Part shown: in pieces, positions 36,669 through 44,709 of the stretch
Position numbering within the stretch: the stretch's first letter is position 1
Layout: every line of letters begins with the position of its first letter
Assembly: GCA_965267425.1 (NCBI GenBank)
Contig: OZ253959.1
Span: 1,674,001 to 1,738,000, forward strand
Length of the DNA: 64,000 bases
Direction of reading: 5' to 3'
Source of the DNA: G965267425 sp965267425
GTDB taxonomy: Bacteria > Bacteroidota > Bacteroidia > Flavobacteriales_E > Vicingaceae
Program-made: the position numbers and the translations under genes
Notes under the pieces: generated by a model
Told to the model about the DNA's origin: nothing
The model's input: the letters and a program-made list of their open reading frames with translations, nothing else
The model's database searches: none

Positions 36669-37622
36669 ATTAAAGCATTGATTTTCCAGCAATACGGTCC
36701 AATTGAAAAGCTTCAATTGACACAAAAAGACATTCCTGATTGCAAGGATGATGAAATGATTGTACAAGTGAAGCACACTACAGTCAATGACTTTGACTGG
36801 AGCCTTGTCCAAGGAAAACCAATCATTTATCGCTTGATTTTCGGTGTATTTAAACCAAAAAATTCCATCCCTGGAATTGAATTGGCAGGAACGGTTTTGA
36901 AAGTTGGTTCTAATGTGAAGACGTTTCAAGAGGGAGATCATGTTTACGGAGATATTTCCGGATATTCCTGGGGTACTTTTGCGGAATATGTAAGTGTTCG
37001 TCCCAATGCCATTGTGAAAAAGCCGGATTATTTGTCGTTTGTAGACGCAGCAGCGACTTCACATGCCTCCATGTTGGCATATCAGGCACTGTTTGATGCC
37101 GGCAAATTAAAAGAGGGCATGAAAGTTCTTGTCAATGGAGCTGGCGGAGGTGTGGGAGTTTTTGCACTACAGATGGCTAAAATATTTAACGCAACAGTCA
37201 CAGGAGTTGATTCTGTTGACAAACATGATATGATGAAATCCATTGGATATGATCAGGTGATTGACTACCGAAAAGAGGATTTTATCAAAAATGGAGAGCG
37301 TTATGATCTGATTGTGGACACCAAAACTACACGTTGGGCTGGTTCGTTCGTCAAGTGCCTCAATGAAGGTGGTAAATATGTTACCGTAGGTGGGGATTTA
37401 ATGAAAATCATTCAGGTCTTTATGTTGCAAAAACTGGGAAGGAAGAACTTTGAAGTAGTTGGACTTAAACCCAACAAAGACCTTGATCAAGTTCATGAAT
37501 GGTATAAAGAGGGTCGATTAAAGCCAATTATAGATGGCCCCTATCCTATTGAACAATCAGTAGTTGCATTCAATCGCTTTGGAAAGGCTCAGCATCAGGG
37601 TAAGGTTGTTGTTGCCTTTTGA
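36669..37622 (+). CDS. NAD(P)-dependent quinone oxidoreductase-like dehydrogenase
   Basis: This MDR-superfamily protein has a GroES-like N-terminal half (GIELAGTVLKVGSNVKTF, about 73-90) and a Rossmann half with LVNGAGGGVGVFALQMAK (about 156-173). It lacks the zinc ligands of alcohol dehydrogenases, so a quinone or enone reductase activity is likely. The start is odd. An in-frame TTG at 36678 gives IFQQYG, but the family begins MKALIFQQYG, and the codons before TTG are ATT AAA GCA. I therefore place the start at ATT 36669 (318 residues); TTG 36678 is the fallback. Confidence 0.85.
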   Translation: MKALIFQQYGPIEKLQLTQKDIPDCKDDEMIVQVKHTTVNDFDWSLVQGKPIIYRLIFGVFKPKNSIPGIELAGTVLKVGSNVKTFQEGDHVYGDISGYSWGTFAEYVSVRPNAIVKKPDYLSFVDAAATSHASMLAYQALFDAGKLKEGMKVLVNGAGGGVGVFALQMAKIFNATVTGVDSVDKHDMMKSIGYDQVIDYRKEDFIKNGERYDLIVDTKTTRWAGSFVKCLNEGGKYVTVGGDLMKIIQVFMLQKLGRKNFEVVGLKPNKDLDQVHEWYKEGRLKPIIDGPYPIEQSVVAFNRFGKAQHQGKVVVAF

Positions 37623-37627
37623 ATCCA

Positions 37628-38158
37628 TCAAGTGTTTAAAAATTTTGTAGCTATGAAATCCACAGTGTCGTGATGGGCTGTCCAGGCTACATAGACTTTT
37701 CTTGCCCATTGTTGAATCCACTCTTTGCATTTTTCTTCGTTCTGTCCATTGCTTGCTACATCCAACACCGTAATATCACCCCTCCTCCCTATTTCAGGGG
37801 GTTCCAGATATTCATCTTGCCTGTTTATCTTGTAGACATTTAAGCAATCACTGAGCATTGGTGATAATCTATACGTCCACTGGACTTCATACTTCAAAAT
37901 CAAATGCAATCGGGTCAAGTGAAAGTGATTATTCCACCTTCCGTGAATTTCGGGATGTTGCAGGGTGTGCGCATCGACACTTAGAAAACGAAAGAAATGA
38001 TTTTCGTGCTTCGAATAATCCAACGACTCAAACCCTAGACTAAACAATTCCATGCATTCATACACACCTCTTTCAACATTGGATCCACAAAATTGACAAT
38101 TCCCGTTACTTATCAACTCAATTTCATTCTTTTCAGCTTGTTCAATGTAGTCTTTCAC
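37628..38158 (-). CDS. DUF5946 protein with zinc-like Cys motif
   Basis: This 176-residue protein starts with GTG (38158). CQFCGS (21-26) and several His residues (ENHFFRFLSVDAHTLQHPEIHG) are typical of the DUF5946 family and suggest a metal site. The C-terminal half contains WIQQWARKVYVAWTAHHDTV. The function is unknown. It is convergent with the oxidoreductase gene, 5 bp apart. Confidence 0.78.
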   Translation of the reverse strand: MKDYIEQAEKNEIELISNGNCQFCGSNVERGVYECMELFSLGFESLDYSKHENHFFRFLSVDAHTLQHPEIHGRWNNHFHLTRLHLILKYEVQWTYRLSPMLSDCLNVYKINRQDEYLEPPEIGRRGDITVLDVASNGQNEEKCKEWIQQWARKVYVAWTAHHDTVDFIATKFLNT

Positions 38159-38168
38159 CTATTTCAAT

Positions 38169-39299
38169 TTATTTTTCTCCTGAGAGGGCTAGAAATTCTA
38201 TTACCAAACTCAAGTTGTACGCATCTGAACGATACCTTAGCCGTTTAACATTACTTTTTGCGAACATTCCTCCAATTACAGGAAAACCGCGTAAAGGTTG
38301 TGCATCAAACCAATAGAATTCCCTCAAGTCGTCTCTGAGTTGTATTGGGTCAACATGTTGTTCAACTTCTTCTCCAAGCTTTAGCACGGAGCTAATCAAA
38401 ATAACCCTTTCCATTTCATTGGTACACACAGCCAATTGACGGCGCAAACCCTGAATGACCTTGGGTTTCAGATCCTGAATGCGTTCTAAACTGCTCCATG
38501 AAATCAAGCGTGATATATGATACAATATGATGGATGTCTTGGGGTAATACCTTGATATTTTATTAGGCTTGGATACGAACAAATCATTTTGAACGACGTA
38601 TTCAATGAATGCCACACTTGCCGTGTCCACGGACGTCATGGGCAATTCAGATTCTAAAACAAACAATAATACATTGCTCATGACACAAACGTCCAAATCC
38701 TGGTGCATCTTATCCGCAAACCATGTACGATAGGCAAGACTTTTTTTAAAAGGTTTAATGGTTGATTTTACTTTTGGATGCAGGCTGGATTGCTCGTCCA
38801 TGGCTAATTTTAGTGCTAACCTGTTTTCATTAGTAGAATGAGATACCAAATAAATGAAACTTGAGCAGTCCAAATCATCGGGTAACCTGGAACTTTTTCT
38901 ATCCTTTAGGAATGGAACATTTGGAAAAGGAGATTCAGGGCGAACAGCATAAAAATTATAGGTGATTCCTCCATTTCGATTTTTATACAGATTAAAAACA
39001 CTATCGCTGCTGCTCAGCATTTCATCTATGGCTTGTTGATTTTCCTTGTTGAGCCTTTCAGACACAGATTGAAGAGTGAAAAAGGTTAATGCCGTAAAAA
39101 AGGAATTGTTATCGTCCGCTACTTTACGCCCATTTTTCCATGAAATTTCGCATGGGAACATGCCCTTGGTATAAAATGAATCTTTCTTGCATTGAATTTT
39201 AGACAATTCATCCAACATCAAAGAAAGTTGCCCGTTTGAATGAAAGGCCATTAACGCCAAGCCAGAAGCCAATACCAATTTATGTAAAGTGAAATTCAA
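38169..39299 (-). CDS. Secreted helical protein, possibly an alpha/alpha toroid
   Basis: This 376-residue protein starts at TTG (39299), which preserves a full signal peptide ending SNGQ. No better ATG is available. The mature part is helical with a segment resembling terpenoid-cyclase-like alpha/alpha barrels (TYNFYAVRPESPFPNVP with LPDDLDCSSF). This is a fold impression only. It ends 10 bp before the DUF5946 start, so those two may be co-transcribed. Confidence 0.62.
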   Translation of the reverse strand: MNFTLHKLVLASGLALMAFHSNGQLSLMLDELSKIQCKKDSFYTKGMFPCEISWKNGRKVADDNNSFFTALTFFTLQSVSERLNKENQQAIDEMLSSSDSVFNLYKNRNGGITYNFYAVRPESPFPNVPFLKDRKSSRLPDDLDCSSFIYLVSHSTNENRLALKLAMDEQSSLHPKVKSTIKPFKKSLAYRTWFADKMHQDLDVCVMSNVLLFVLESELPMTSVDTASVAFIEYVVQNDLFVSKPNKISRYYPKTSIILYHISRLISWSSLERIQDLKPKVIQGLRRQLAVCTNEMERVILISSVLKLGEEVEQHVDPIQLRDDLREFYWFDAQPLRGFPVIGGMFAKSNVKRLRYRSDAYNLSLVIEFLALSGEK

Positions 39300-39334
39300 T
39301 ACAGGAAATAAATCAATGTCAGAGGCAAATTTCT

Positions 39335-40399
39335 TTAATGGAAGACAAATATTACTGACGAATTAAAAAAACCTTCCACAAATTTCAAATCATCTTCAGG
39401 TGGGACATAATCAAAAGTTACATCCGTTTTCTTACCCAATGGCAAATACACTTCATATGGAGAAACTGAAATGATGAAATAATAAGACTTCTCTGTTTTG
39501 CGCACATTGGAAAAATTGTAGTTGATCCCTATGTTTTGGTATCCATTTGTTCCAGGATTGCTGTACATCTGAACAATCTCTTCTGGTTCATAATGCATTT
39601 GATAATACAATTCCAATCGTGCTACATCTTCTTCCTTTATTGGCATGTAGAAATTCAATCGCGCATCACCAAAGGGTGAAATTTCCGGAATATCTTGATG
39701 CCCAACGTAATTAAACCAAGCCCCGGTTTTAATCCAACCGTTAAAACGTATTTTTTCAGACAATTCCCACTCTGCTTTCGCACCTAAAAGCGGCGCCCAT
39801 GAATAAAAACTGATATCATTCTCACCAAAGGAGGATTCCCCTACAAAAGGCACATGAAAATAATTGCGAGCATTCAAGATTCTATGGAAATTTCGCTGAA
39901 CATCGGTCATAAATTGATCTTCGTCCACATCAATTTTGCTATGCCTTAATCCCAAACCTCCCAAAAACCTTTCTTTCCAACAATTTAACCATTCCAATTC
40001 TTCAATATTTCTGGAATAAGCAATTTGATCATTGACATGTGGATTTGTCCAATCTTTATGTTTTTCCAATAAGTAACTATAATCATCGTAATAAGGATCT
40101 TCTTCCATTAATGTGGTGGTGGTACCCAGCCCTTTTGTATAAAGCGAATTTGCAATCACAAATGAAAATTCAGATGTCCAATTTTCAGAGAATTGCAGCT
40201 CCATACCCATTTCCAGCCCTATTGACATGGTTAACCCATGATCGTCTCGTCTTCTATCCTCATAGTCCTTTTGATTGGAAATGGGATTGTCATCATTGAG
40301 CATAAAATACCCGAACCATGCAGAACGAATAAGCGAGTCATTTTGGCCATAGCTCACATTCAGTAACAGCAAGGTGAAGATCAGCAGTATGTTTTTCAT
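39335..40399 (-). CDS. Outer-membrane-type beta protein, unknown
   Basis: From ATG 40399 the protein is 354 residues with a clean signal peptide (MKNILLIFTLLLLNVSYGQ). An upstream in-frame TTG or similar start would add 22 residues and spoil it. The body is rich in aromatic, alternating strands (YYFIISVSPYEVYLP) and ends FFNSSVIFVFH with terminal aromatics, which fits a porin-like barrel. I do not recognise the family. Confidence 0.68.
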   Translation of the reverse strand: MKNILLIFTLLLLNVSYGQNDSLIRSAWFGYFMLNDDNPISNQKDYEDRRRDDHGLTMSIGLEMGMELQFSENWTSEFSFVIANSLYTKGLGTTTTLMEEDPYYDDYSYLLEKHKDWTNPHVNDQIAYSRNIEELEWLNCWKERFLGGLGLRHSKIDVDEDQFMTDVQRNFHRILNARNYFHVPFVGESSFGENDISFYSWAPLLGAKAEWELSEKIRFNGWIKTGAWFNYVGHQDIPEISPFGDARLNFYMPIKEEDVARLELYYQMHYEPEEIVQMYSNPGTNGYQNIGINYNFSNVRKTEKSYYFIISVSPYEVYLPLGKKTDVTFDYVPPEDDLKFVEGFFNSSVIFVFH

Positions 40400-40639
40400 T
40401 ACAAATCGGAAAGCAACAAATATGAAAATACGAGATGGAAATATCAATTGCAAAACCAACGACATCTTGTTTTATCCTGATTATTTGGTTGTAAAGGTTT
40501 CTTGTTGAAGTAATATCTCTCATTAATTTTTTCTTTCATAATCTAACAAATTCAACAACAGACTGTTGATATGATGATGGTGAAAGACGTTCGCAATATG
40601 ACCTTAAAAGGTTAATTTGATGTTTTATATCTTTGTATT

Positions 40640-42985
40640 ATGGCCAAACTACCTATTTCACGAGCAATCGCGTTTGTCCTAATCGTATTGACCTATGTCC
40701 AAACCCGTGGACAAGGCTCTGGTTATGCTGTAGATTTTGATGGTGCTGGTGATTATATTCAATCCTCTGGAAATTACTCATATACGGCTGGAAATGACTT
40801 AACTATTGAAACTTGGTTCTTTCATAGAGGTACCGGAATTGAATGTTTATGGTATTTTGATAACAGCCATTACATTTTGACAAGTGGAGCCGGGAATATT
40901 TCCGTTCAATGGGGCACGACGAATTATTTGATTTTTGGTTTCGTATCTCTAAATGAATGGCATCACCTGGCATTTACATTAGACGGATCTGCCAATACCG
41001 TTGAGTTGATTCTCGATGGCATACTGATTGGCACGGCTACTCGTACAGAAACATCGCTTAATTCCGATTTGTATCTCGGCCGTTATGCAACCAATACATC
41101 AAGAGACTGGGACGGATTGATTGATGAATTTCGCGTATGGAGCGAATTGCGAACGCTAACAGAAATAAGAGATAATATGTGCCTCAAACTAACGGGCTCA
41201 GAAACCAATCTGGATATTTATTACAAGCTGGATGAAGGAACAGGAACCAGCGTTATGGATGAGACCAGCAATAATCAGGATGCCACAAAAACAACTGATG
41301 GCACATGGGAATTATCTGCAGCGCCTTTGGGCGATACCAGCACGTATTTCTTCTTGGAAGATTTGACTTCTCCTTGGGCAGGAAATGCTTTAGACTGCGA
41401 CGGTTCAAATGATTACGTTTCACTAGGAACAAGGGCTTTATTTCAACCAACTGCAGCGCTAACAGTTGAAGCATGGTTGTACATAAGGGATGACGGTAGT
41501 TGGGAAGCACCGCTTACCTACCTTCAAGACAATGGCACAAGTGAATCCGGTTATGGTATTACTTTCAACGGTAATACAGGTGATTTAATGTGGTGGGTGC
41601 AAACGGTTGGGAACTCTACCAATAATTATGGCAATTATCCTCAATTCACCCCTACATTAGATACATGGTTTCATTTCGCTGGTACGTATGACGGGTCTGA
41701 ACTCAAAATCTATGTAAATGGCGTTCCTACGGACAGTGTTAACCGAACCGGAAACATAGACTGGAGCCCTTCTCCCCTTGACTTTCGATTGGGGGTTTAT
41801 TACGACAACAATGAAAACAATTATTTCGAAGGTACCATAGATGAAGTGCGCCTTTGGAATGTGGCCAGAACACATAGTGAAATACGTGATAATTACTGCC
41901 AAGAAATTCCCGGAAATTCTACAGGTTTGATTGGTTACTGGCAACTTAATTCTTCATCTGGCACCACGGCAACTGACTCATCCACCAACAGCAACGATGG
42001 AACCCTAAACAACTTTGCCTTGAGCGGTTCCACATCCAATTGGGTGACGGCTACAATGTTGTGTCCAGCGGATTTCAGTTTAGTCTTATCTTCAACAGAG
42101 AATGATTCACTTTCGATTACCAATGTCATTGGTAATCCAACAGCTATGTACATTTACAATGTGCAGGAATACCCAAATGATACTTCAGGAGCCTTGGGAG
42201 TGGGTGGAAACAACCAATATTATGGTGTATTTCATTACGGAGGAACTTCTACTTCCTATGATGCCACTTATCATTATGAAGAAAATGATGCGTTCCAATT
42301 AGGTGGAACGGATGAGTCAGACCTGGCGTTGTACATTCGAGATGACAATTCAGACATCACATGGGTGAATGTAGCTGCCACCCAAAATATGACAACCAAT
42401 ACCCTTGTGGCCACAGCTCAAAACACTGAATTTATATTGGGTAGCACAAGTATTCCGCTTCCCGTAACATTGCTTGATTTTACGGCAACATTGCGCGAAA
42501 ATATTGTTTGGCTGGAATGGGCAACTGCATCAGAGATCAACAATGACTATTTTATCATTGAAAAATCTAAAGATCTAATTGTTTGGCACCAGGTCGATAG
42601 CCTTCAAGGTGGTGGAAACCAAAATATTCGCCTGGAATATTCTACCGTTGATAATTTACCGTTTAATGGAACATCTTATTATCGTTTAAAGCAAGTGGAC
42701 TTTAATGGAGCGTATACCCACTCTGAGATTCGAGTGATTGACTTTGAAGGAGGATTCCGGATATTCCCGAATCCAGTCAAGCAACAATTGACCATTTTAA
42801 GTGATGAAGAAGAGCCCATCATTGGATTGGAAATATACTCTACATCCGGAAAATTGCTTCGGGAATACCAAACACTTAATACCCGTCAATTAATGGTTGA
42901 TGTAGCGGATTTAGAAGTAGGTATTCTAATTATGAAGATTGTATTGTCATCAGGCGTTCGGGTGGAACGTGTGGTTCATGAATGA
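40640..42985 (+). CDS. T9SS-exported protein with two LamG-type domains
   Basis: This 781-residue protein has a signal peptide (to about 24, TRGQ). Two concanavalin-A/LamG-like domains follow (about 27-205 and 243-440; both have VDFDGAGDYI- or LDCDGSNDYV-type openings and YLGRYA/RLGVYY-type ends). A linking beta region, an Fn3-like module (LPVTLLDFTATLRENIVWLEW, about 605-700) and a T9SS type A sorting domain (FRIFPNPVKQQLTI) complete it. It is a surface-anchored or released adhesin or carbohydrate-binding protein. TAtcTTTG at 40628-40635 resembles a -7 element but lies too close to the ATG to trust. Confidence 0.88.
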   Translation: MAKLPISRAIAFVLIVLTYVQTRGQGSGYAVDFDGAGDYIQSSGNYSYTAGNDLTIETWFFHRGTGIECLWYFDNSHYILTSGAGNISVQWGTTNYLIFGFVSLNEWHHLAFTLDGSANTVELILDGILIGTATRTETSLNSDLYLGRYATNTSRDWDGLIDEFRVWSELRTLTEIRDNMCLKLTGSETNLDIYYKLDEGTGTSVMDETSNNQDATKTTDGTWELSAAPLGDTSTYFFLEDLTSPWAGNALDCDGSNDYVSLGTRALFQPTAALTVEAWLYIRDDGSWEAPLTYLQDNGTSESGYGITFNGNTGDLMWWVQTVGNSTNNYGNYPQFTPTLDTWFHFAGTYDGSELKIYVNGVPTDSVNRTGNIDWSPSPLDFRLGVYYDNNENNYFEGTIDEVRLWNVARTHSEIRDNYCQEIPGNSTGLIGYWQLNSSSGTTATDSSTNSNDGTLNNFALSGSTSNWVTATMLCPADFSLVLSSTENDSLSITNVIGNPTAMYIYNVQEYPNDTSGALGVGGNNQYYGVFHYGGTSTSYDATYHYEENDAFQLGGTDESDLALYIRDDNSDITWVNVAATQNMTTNTLVATAQNTEFILGSTSIPLPVTLLDFTATLRENIVWLEWATASEINNDYFIIEKSKDLIVWHQVDSLQGGGNQNIRLEYSTVDNLPFNGTSYYRLKQVDFNGAYTHSEIRVIDFEGGFRIFPNPVKQQLTILSDEEEPIIGLEIYSTSGKLLREYQTLNTRQLMVDVADLEVGILIMKIVLSSGVRVERVVHE

Positions 42986-42996
42986 TCATCTGTTAA

Positions 42997-43216
42997 AGGA
43001 TTACTTCGCTTCGCTCTGTGATCCTTCCTTTTCCAAGGTCACTGTCAAATCTCCCATTTCACGAAAATGGATTTTTCAAACTGCTCACAAAAACAAAAGC
43101 GAGCTTAGGATTACTTCGCTTCGCTCTGTGATCCTTCCTTTTCCAAGGTCAGTGTCAAATCACCCATTTCTTGGAAATGGATTTTTCAATCTGCTCACAA
43201 AAACAAAAGCGAGCTT
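42997..43216. repeat. Tandem duplication of a 110-bp unit
   Basis: Units 42997-43106 and 43107-43216 differ at only about six positions. Each begins with an imperfect hairpin (aggattac ... gtgatcc, loop ttcgcttcgctct) and ends in the half-site caaaagcgagctt. The second unit runs into the perfect terminator stem. The cttcgcttcgctc loop is a common short repeat in Bacteroidota genomes, as far as I recall. The repeat lies between the LamG gene and the tRNA and encodes nothing clear. Confidence 0.88.
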
Positions 43217-43234
43217 TTGTTTAGCTCGCTTTTG
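43204..43234 (-). terminator. Rho-independent terminator of tRNA-Arg
   Basis: A perfect 11-bp stem, caaaagcgagc (43204-43214) and gctcgcttttg (43224-43234), encloses a 9-nt loop. On the minus strand it is followed by TTTTTGTGAG, a U-run. The tRNA reads in this direction and ends 30 bp earlier. On the plus strand no T-run follows, so it should not terminate the LamG gene. Confidence 0.8.
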
Positions 43235-43263
43235 AAAAATACTTCGTGATTTGACATTCTGGT

Positions 43264-43336
43264 GATCGCGACAGGATTCGAACCTGTGACCGTCTGCTTA
43301 GAAGGCAGATGCTCTATCCAGCTGAGCTACGCGACC
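43264..43336 (-). tRNA. tRNA-Arg (anticodon TCT)
   Basis: The minus strand folds into a complete cloverleaf. The acceptor is GGTCGCG with CGCGATC (one G-U), the D-arm is AGCTCAGCTGGATAGAGCA, and the anticodon arm TCTGC-CTTCTAA-GCAGA carries anticodon TCT. The T-arm is ACAGGTTCGAATCCTGT. It reads AGA codons. No CCA is encoded. Its 5' end is overlapped by the stop end of a GIY-YIG gene (43314-43336), and a 30-nt copy of its 5' end lies at 43586-43635. Confidence 0.96.
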
Positions 43337-43568
43337 AAATATTTTTTATGTATTCTCTTCCAATACCTGATTTCAAATACTTTTCTCTATTTCTTGCCTC
43401 AACACGGGTTTTATACGCTTCAAGAATCACAATTTTCCACGGTCTAAAAGCCTTGGTTGATTTTGTCCTTCCAGAATTGTGTTCGCTCAATCTCCGGGTG
43501 ACATTTTGACTCATTCCGATATAAAATCGTTCAAATTTATCACTTCTCAGAACATATACATTCCACAT
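43314..43568 (-). CDS. GIY-YIG domain protein reading into tRNA-Arg
   Basis: From ATG 43568 the protein is 84 residues and is a single GIY-YIG domain: WNVYVLRSDK, FERFYIGMSQNVTRRLSEHN with the catalytic Arg, and EARNREKYLKSG. Small stand-alone proteins of this UPF0213-like group are common in Bacteroidota and are presumed nucleases. Its last codons (IWSRSSAG) are encoded by the first 23 nt of the tRNA-Arg gene on the same strand. That arrangement, plus the flanking duplicated tRNA fragment, suggests it arrived by insertion. Confidence 0.85.
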   Translation of the reverse strand: MWNVYVLRSDKFERFYIGMSQNVTRRLSEHNSGRTKSTKAFRPWKIVILEAYKTRVEARNREKYLKSGIGREYIKNIWSRSSAG

Positions 43569-43585
43569 CAAAGAACTTTTTTGTC

Positions 43586-43635
43586 GATGCTCCCTGCCTG
43601 CCGGCAGGCAGGTATCCAGCTGAGCTACGCGACCA
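43586..43635 (-). repeat. Duplicate of the first 30 nt of tRNA-Arg, split by a 20-bp palindrome
   Basis: Plus-strand 43586-43592 (gatgctc) plus 43613-43635 (tatccagctgagctac... gcgacca) reproduce 43308-43337 of the intact tRNA without a mismatch. Between the halves lies CCTGCCTGCCGGCAGGCAGG (43593-43612), a perfect palindrome. The copy lies on the 5' side of the tRNA beyond the GIY-YIG gene, so the gene is flanked by 30-bp direct repeats. It is too short to be a second tRNA. Confidence 0.9.
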
Positions 43636-43703
43636 TTTTAAAAAAGGACTGCAAAATAAATGAATTCACTCGGAACAATCAAGCTAATTTTAAGACTTAT
43701 TTT

Positions 43704-44036
43704 TTATAGTCCATTTTTCTCCTCGCAAGCTTTTACCATATCAGAAGTAATCACAGTTAACCCTGAATGATTCAATATACATTCAATCACCCTAGTATAA
43801 TTAATAGGATCAACTCCCTCCTGCTGCAAAAAGCGCGTTTGGCCATATAAACCGGCATCTTTAAACTCCATCACTCGAAACACCGTATCCTCATAAACTT
43901 GCACTGGGTCAGGCTCTTCCAATTCTTTATCATCATCTGTCACATACCAGGTAATCAAAGCAGGAATACCCATGGAAATAAGAGCTATTCCAATGGCTTT
44001 AGCAGCTTCACCTATACCTTTTTCAAACCAACTCAT
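43704..44036 (-). CDS. Small single-helix membrane protein, unknown
   Basis: This 110-residue protein has one hydrophobic helix (about 10-32, IGIALISMGIPALITWYVT), an acidic linker (DDDKELEEPDP) and a soluble tail with LQQEGVDPINYTRVIECILN. I do not recognise the family. It precedes no clear operon partner; the next gene on this strand ends 67 bp upstream of its start. Confidence 0.6.
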   Translation of the reverse strand: MSWFEKGIGEAAKAIGIALISMGIPALITWYVTDDDKELEEPDPVQVYEDTVFRVMEFKDAGLYGQTRFLQQEGVDPINYTRVIECILNHSGLTVITSDMVKACEEKNGL

Positions 44037-44103
44037 GTTTTGACTTTGTCATCACCAAGGTAAAAATGATTTTATGAATTATGAGTATGAGGTAATCATC
44101 TAC

Positions 44104-44694
44104 TTAAGAATTTTTACCTCTGACCAACCAGTACAACAATACAAATGCGGCAATCATGCCGGAAACCAACCAAATGGTAGCATACCAGTCAAAATTTGAC
44201 GATTCATTTTCCTTCTTTAGAATCACCACTTCCGTTTGTTTCGCATCCAACACATTTTGCAAGTCCTCACCACCTATTTTCCACCATACATAGTTTTTTG
44301 GCCGGCGGAAGGTTTTCAAAAAGGATACAATACTTAGATTTACTGGAGCAGTCAAGTCCTTTAAGTTTTCATATTTGAGCAACACATATCCGTCATGACC
44401 GTTGAAATTAGATGTAATCTCACCAAAGATGATGTTCTTCCCTGCTATCTCTAATACAATGGTGTTATTGAAATAATCAACCAGCTGATCATGAAAATCA
44501 TTCACAACTGTAATTTGTTCTTCTTCAACATTTAACTCATTGACCAACAGTTGAAAAACTGCCTGAGGAGTACAATAGATGGTCAATCCCTTATCTTCAA
44601 AGACATAGGAAATCTCATTTTCCATATGTGCTTTTACATGCGTCATGCCGGCCCAAAAGAAGACCGACATGAACAAGCAAACTCTTTTAATCAT
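44104..44694 (-). CDS. Secreted/membrane-anchored protein next to YHYH lipoprotein
   Basis: From ATG 44694 (TTG precedes it) the protein is 196 residues. It has a signal peptide (ending VKAH), a beta-rich domain of about 130 residues (EISYVFEDKGLTIYC, GHDGYVLLKYENL), and a C-terminal membrane helix (about 168-190, WYATIWLVSGMIAAFVLLYW) with a short basic end. So most of it is periplasmic. It follows the YHYH gene by 15 bp, so the two are likely an operon. The function is unknown. Confidence 0.72.
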   Translation of the reverse strand: MIKRVCLFMSVFFWAGMTHVKAHMENEISYVFEDKGLTIYCTPQAVFQLLVNELNVEEEQITVVNDFHDQLVDYFNNTIVLEIAGKNIIFGEITSNFNGHDGYVLLKYENLKDLTAPVNLSIVSFLKTFRRPKNYVWWKIGGEDLQNVLDAKQTEVVILKKENESSNFDWYATIWLVSGMIAAFVLLYWLVRGKNS

Positions 44695-44709
44695 CAATAA
44701 AAATCAATA

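Noticed and set aside
40628..40635. Promoter -7 element of the LamG gene (TATCTTTG)
   Set aside because: It fits TAnnTTTG, but the start point would fall at or inside the ATG, and no -33 element is at the right distance.
43586..43635. Second tRNA-Arg gene
   Set aside because: Only the first 30 nt are present and they are split by a palindrome; no anticodon or T-arm follows, so no cloverleaf can form.
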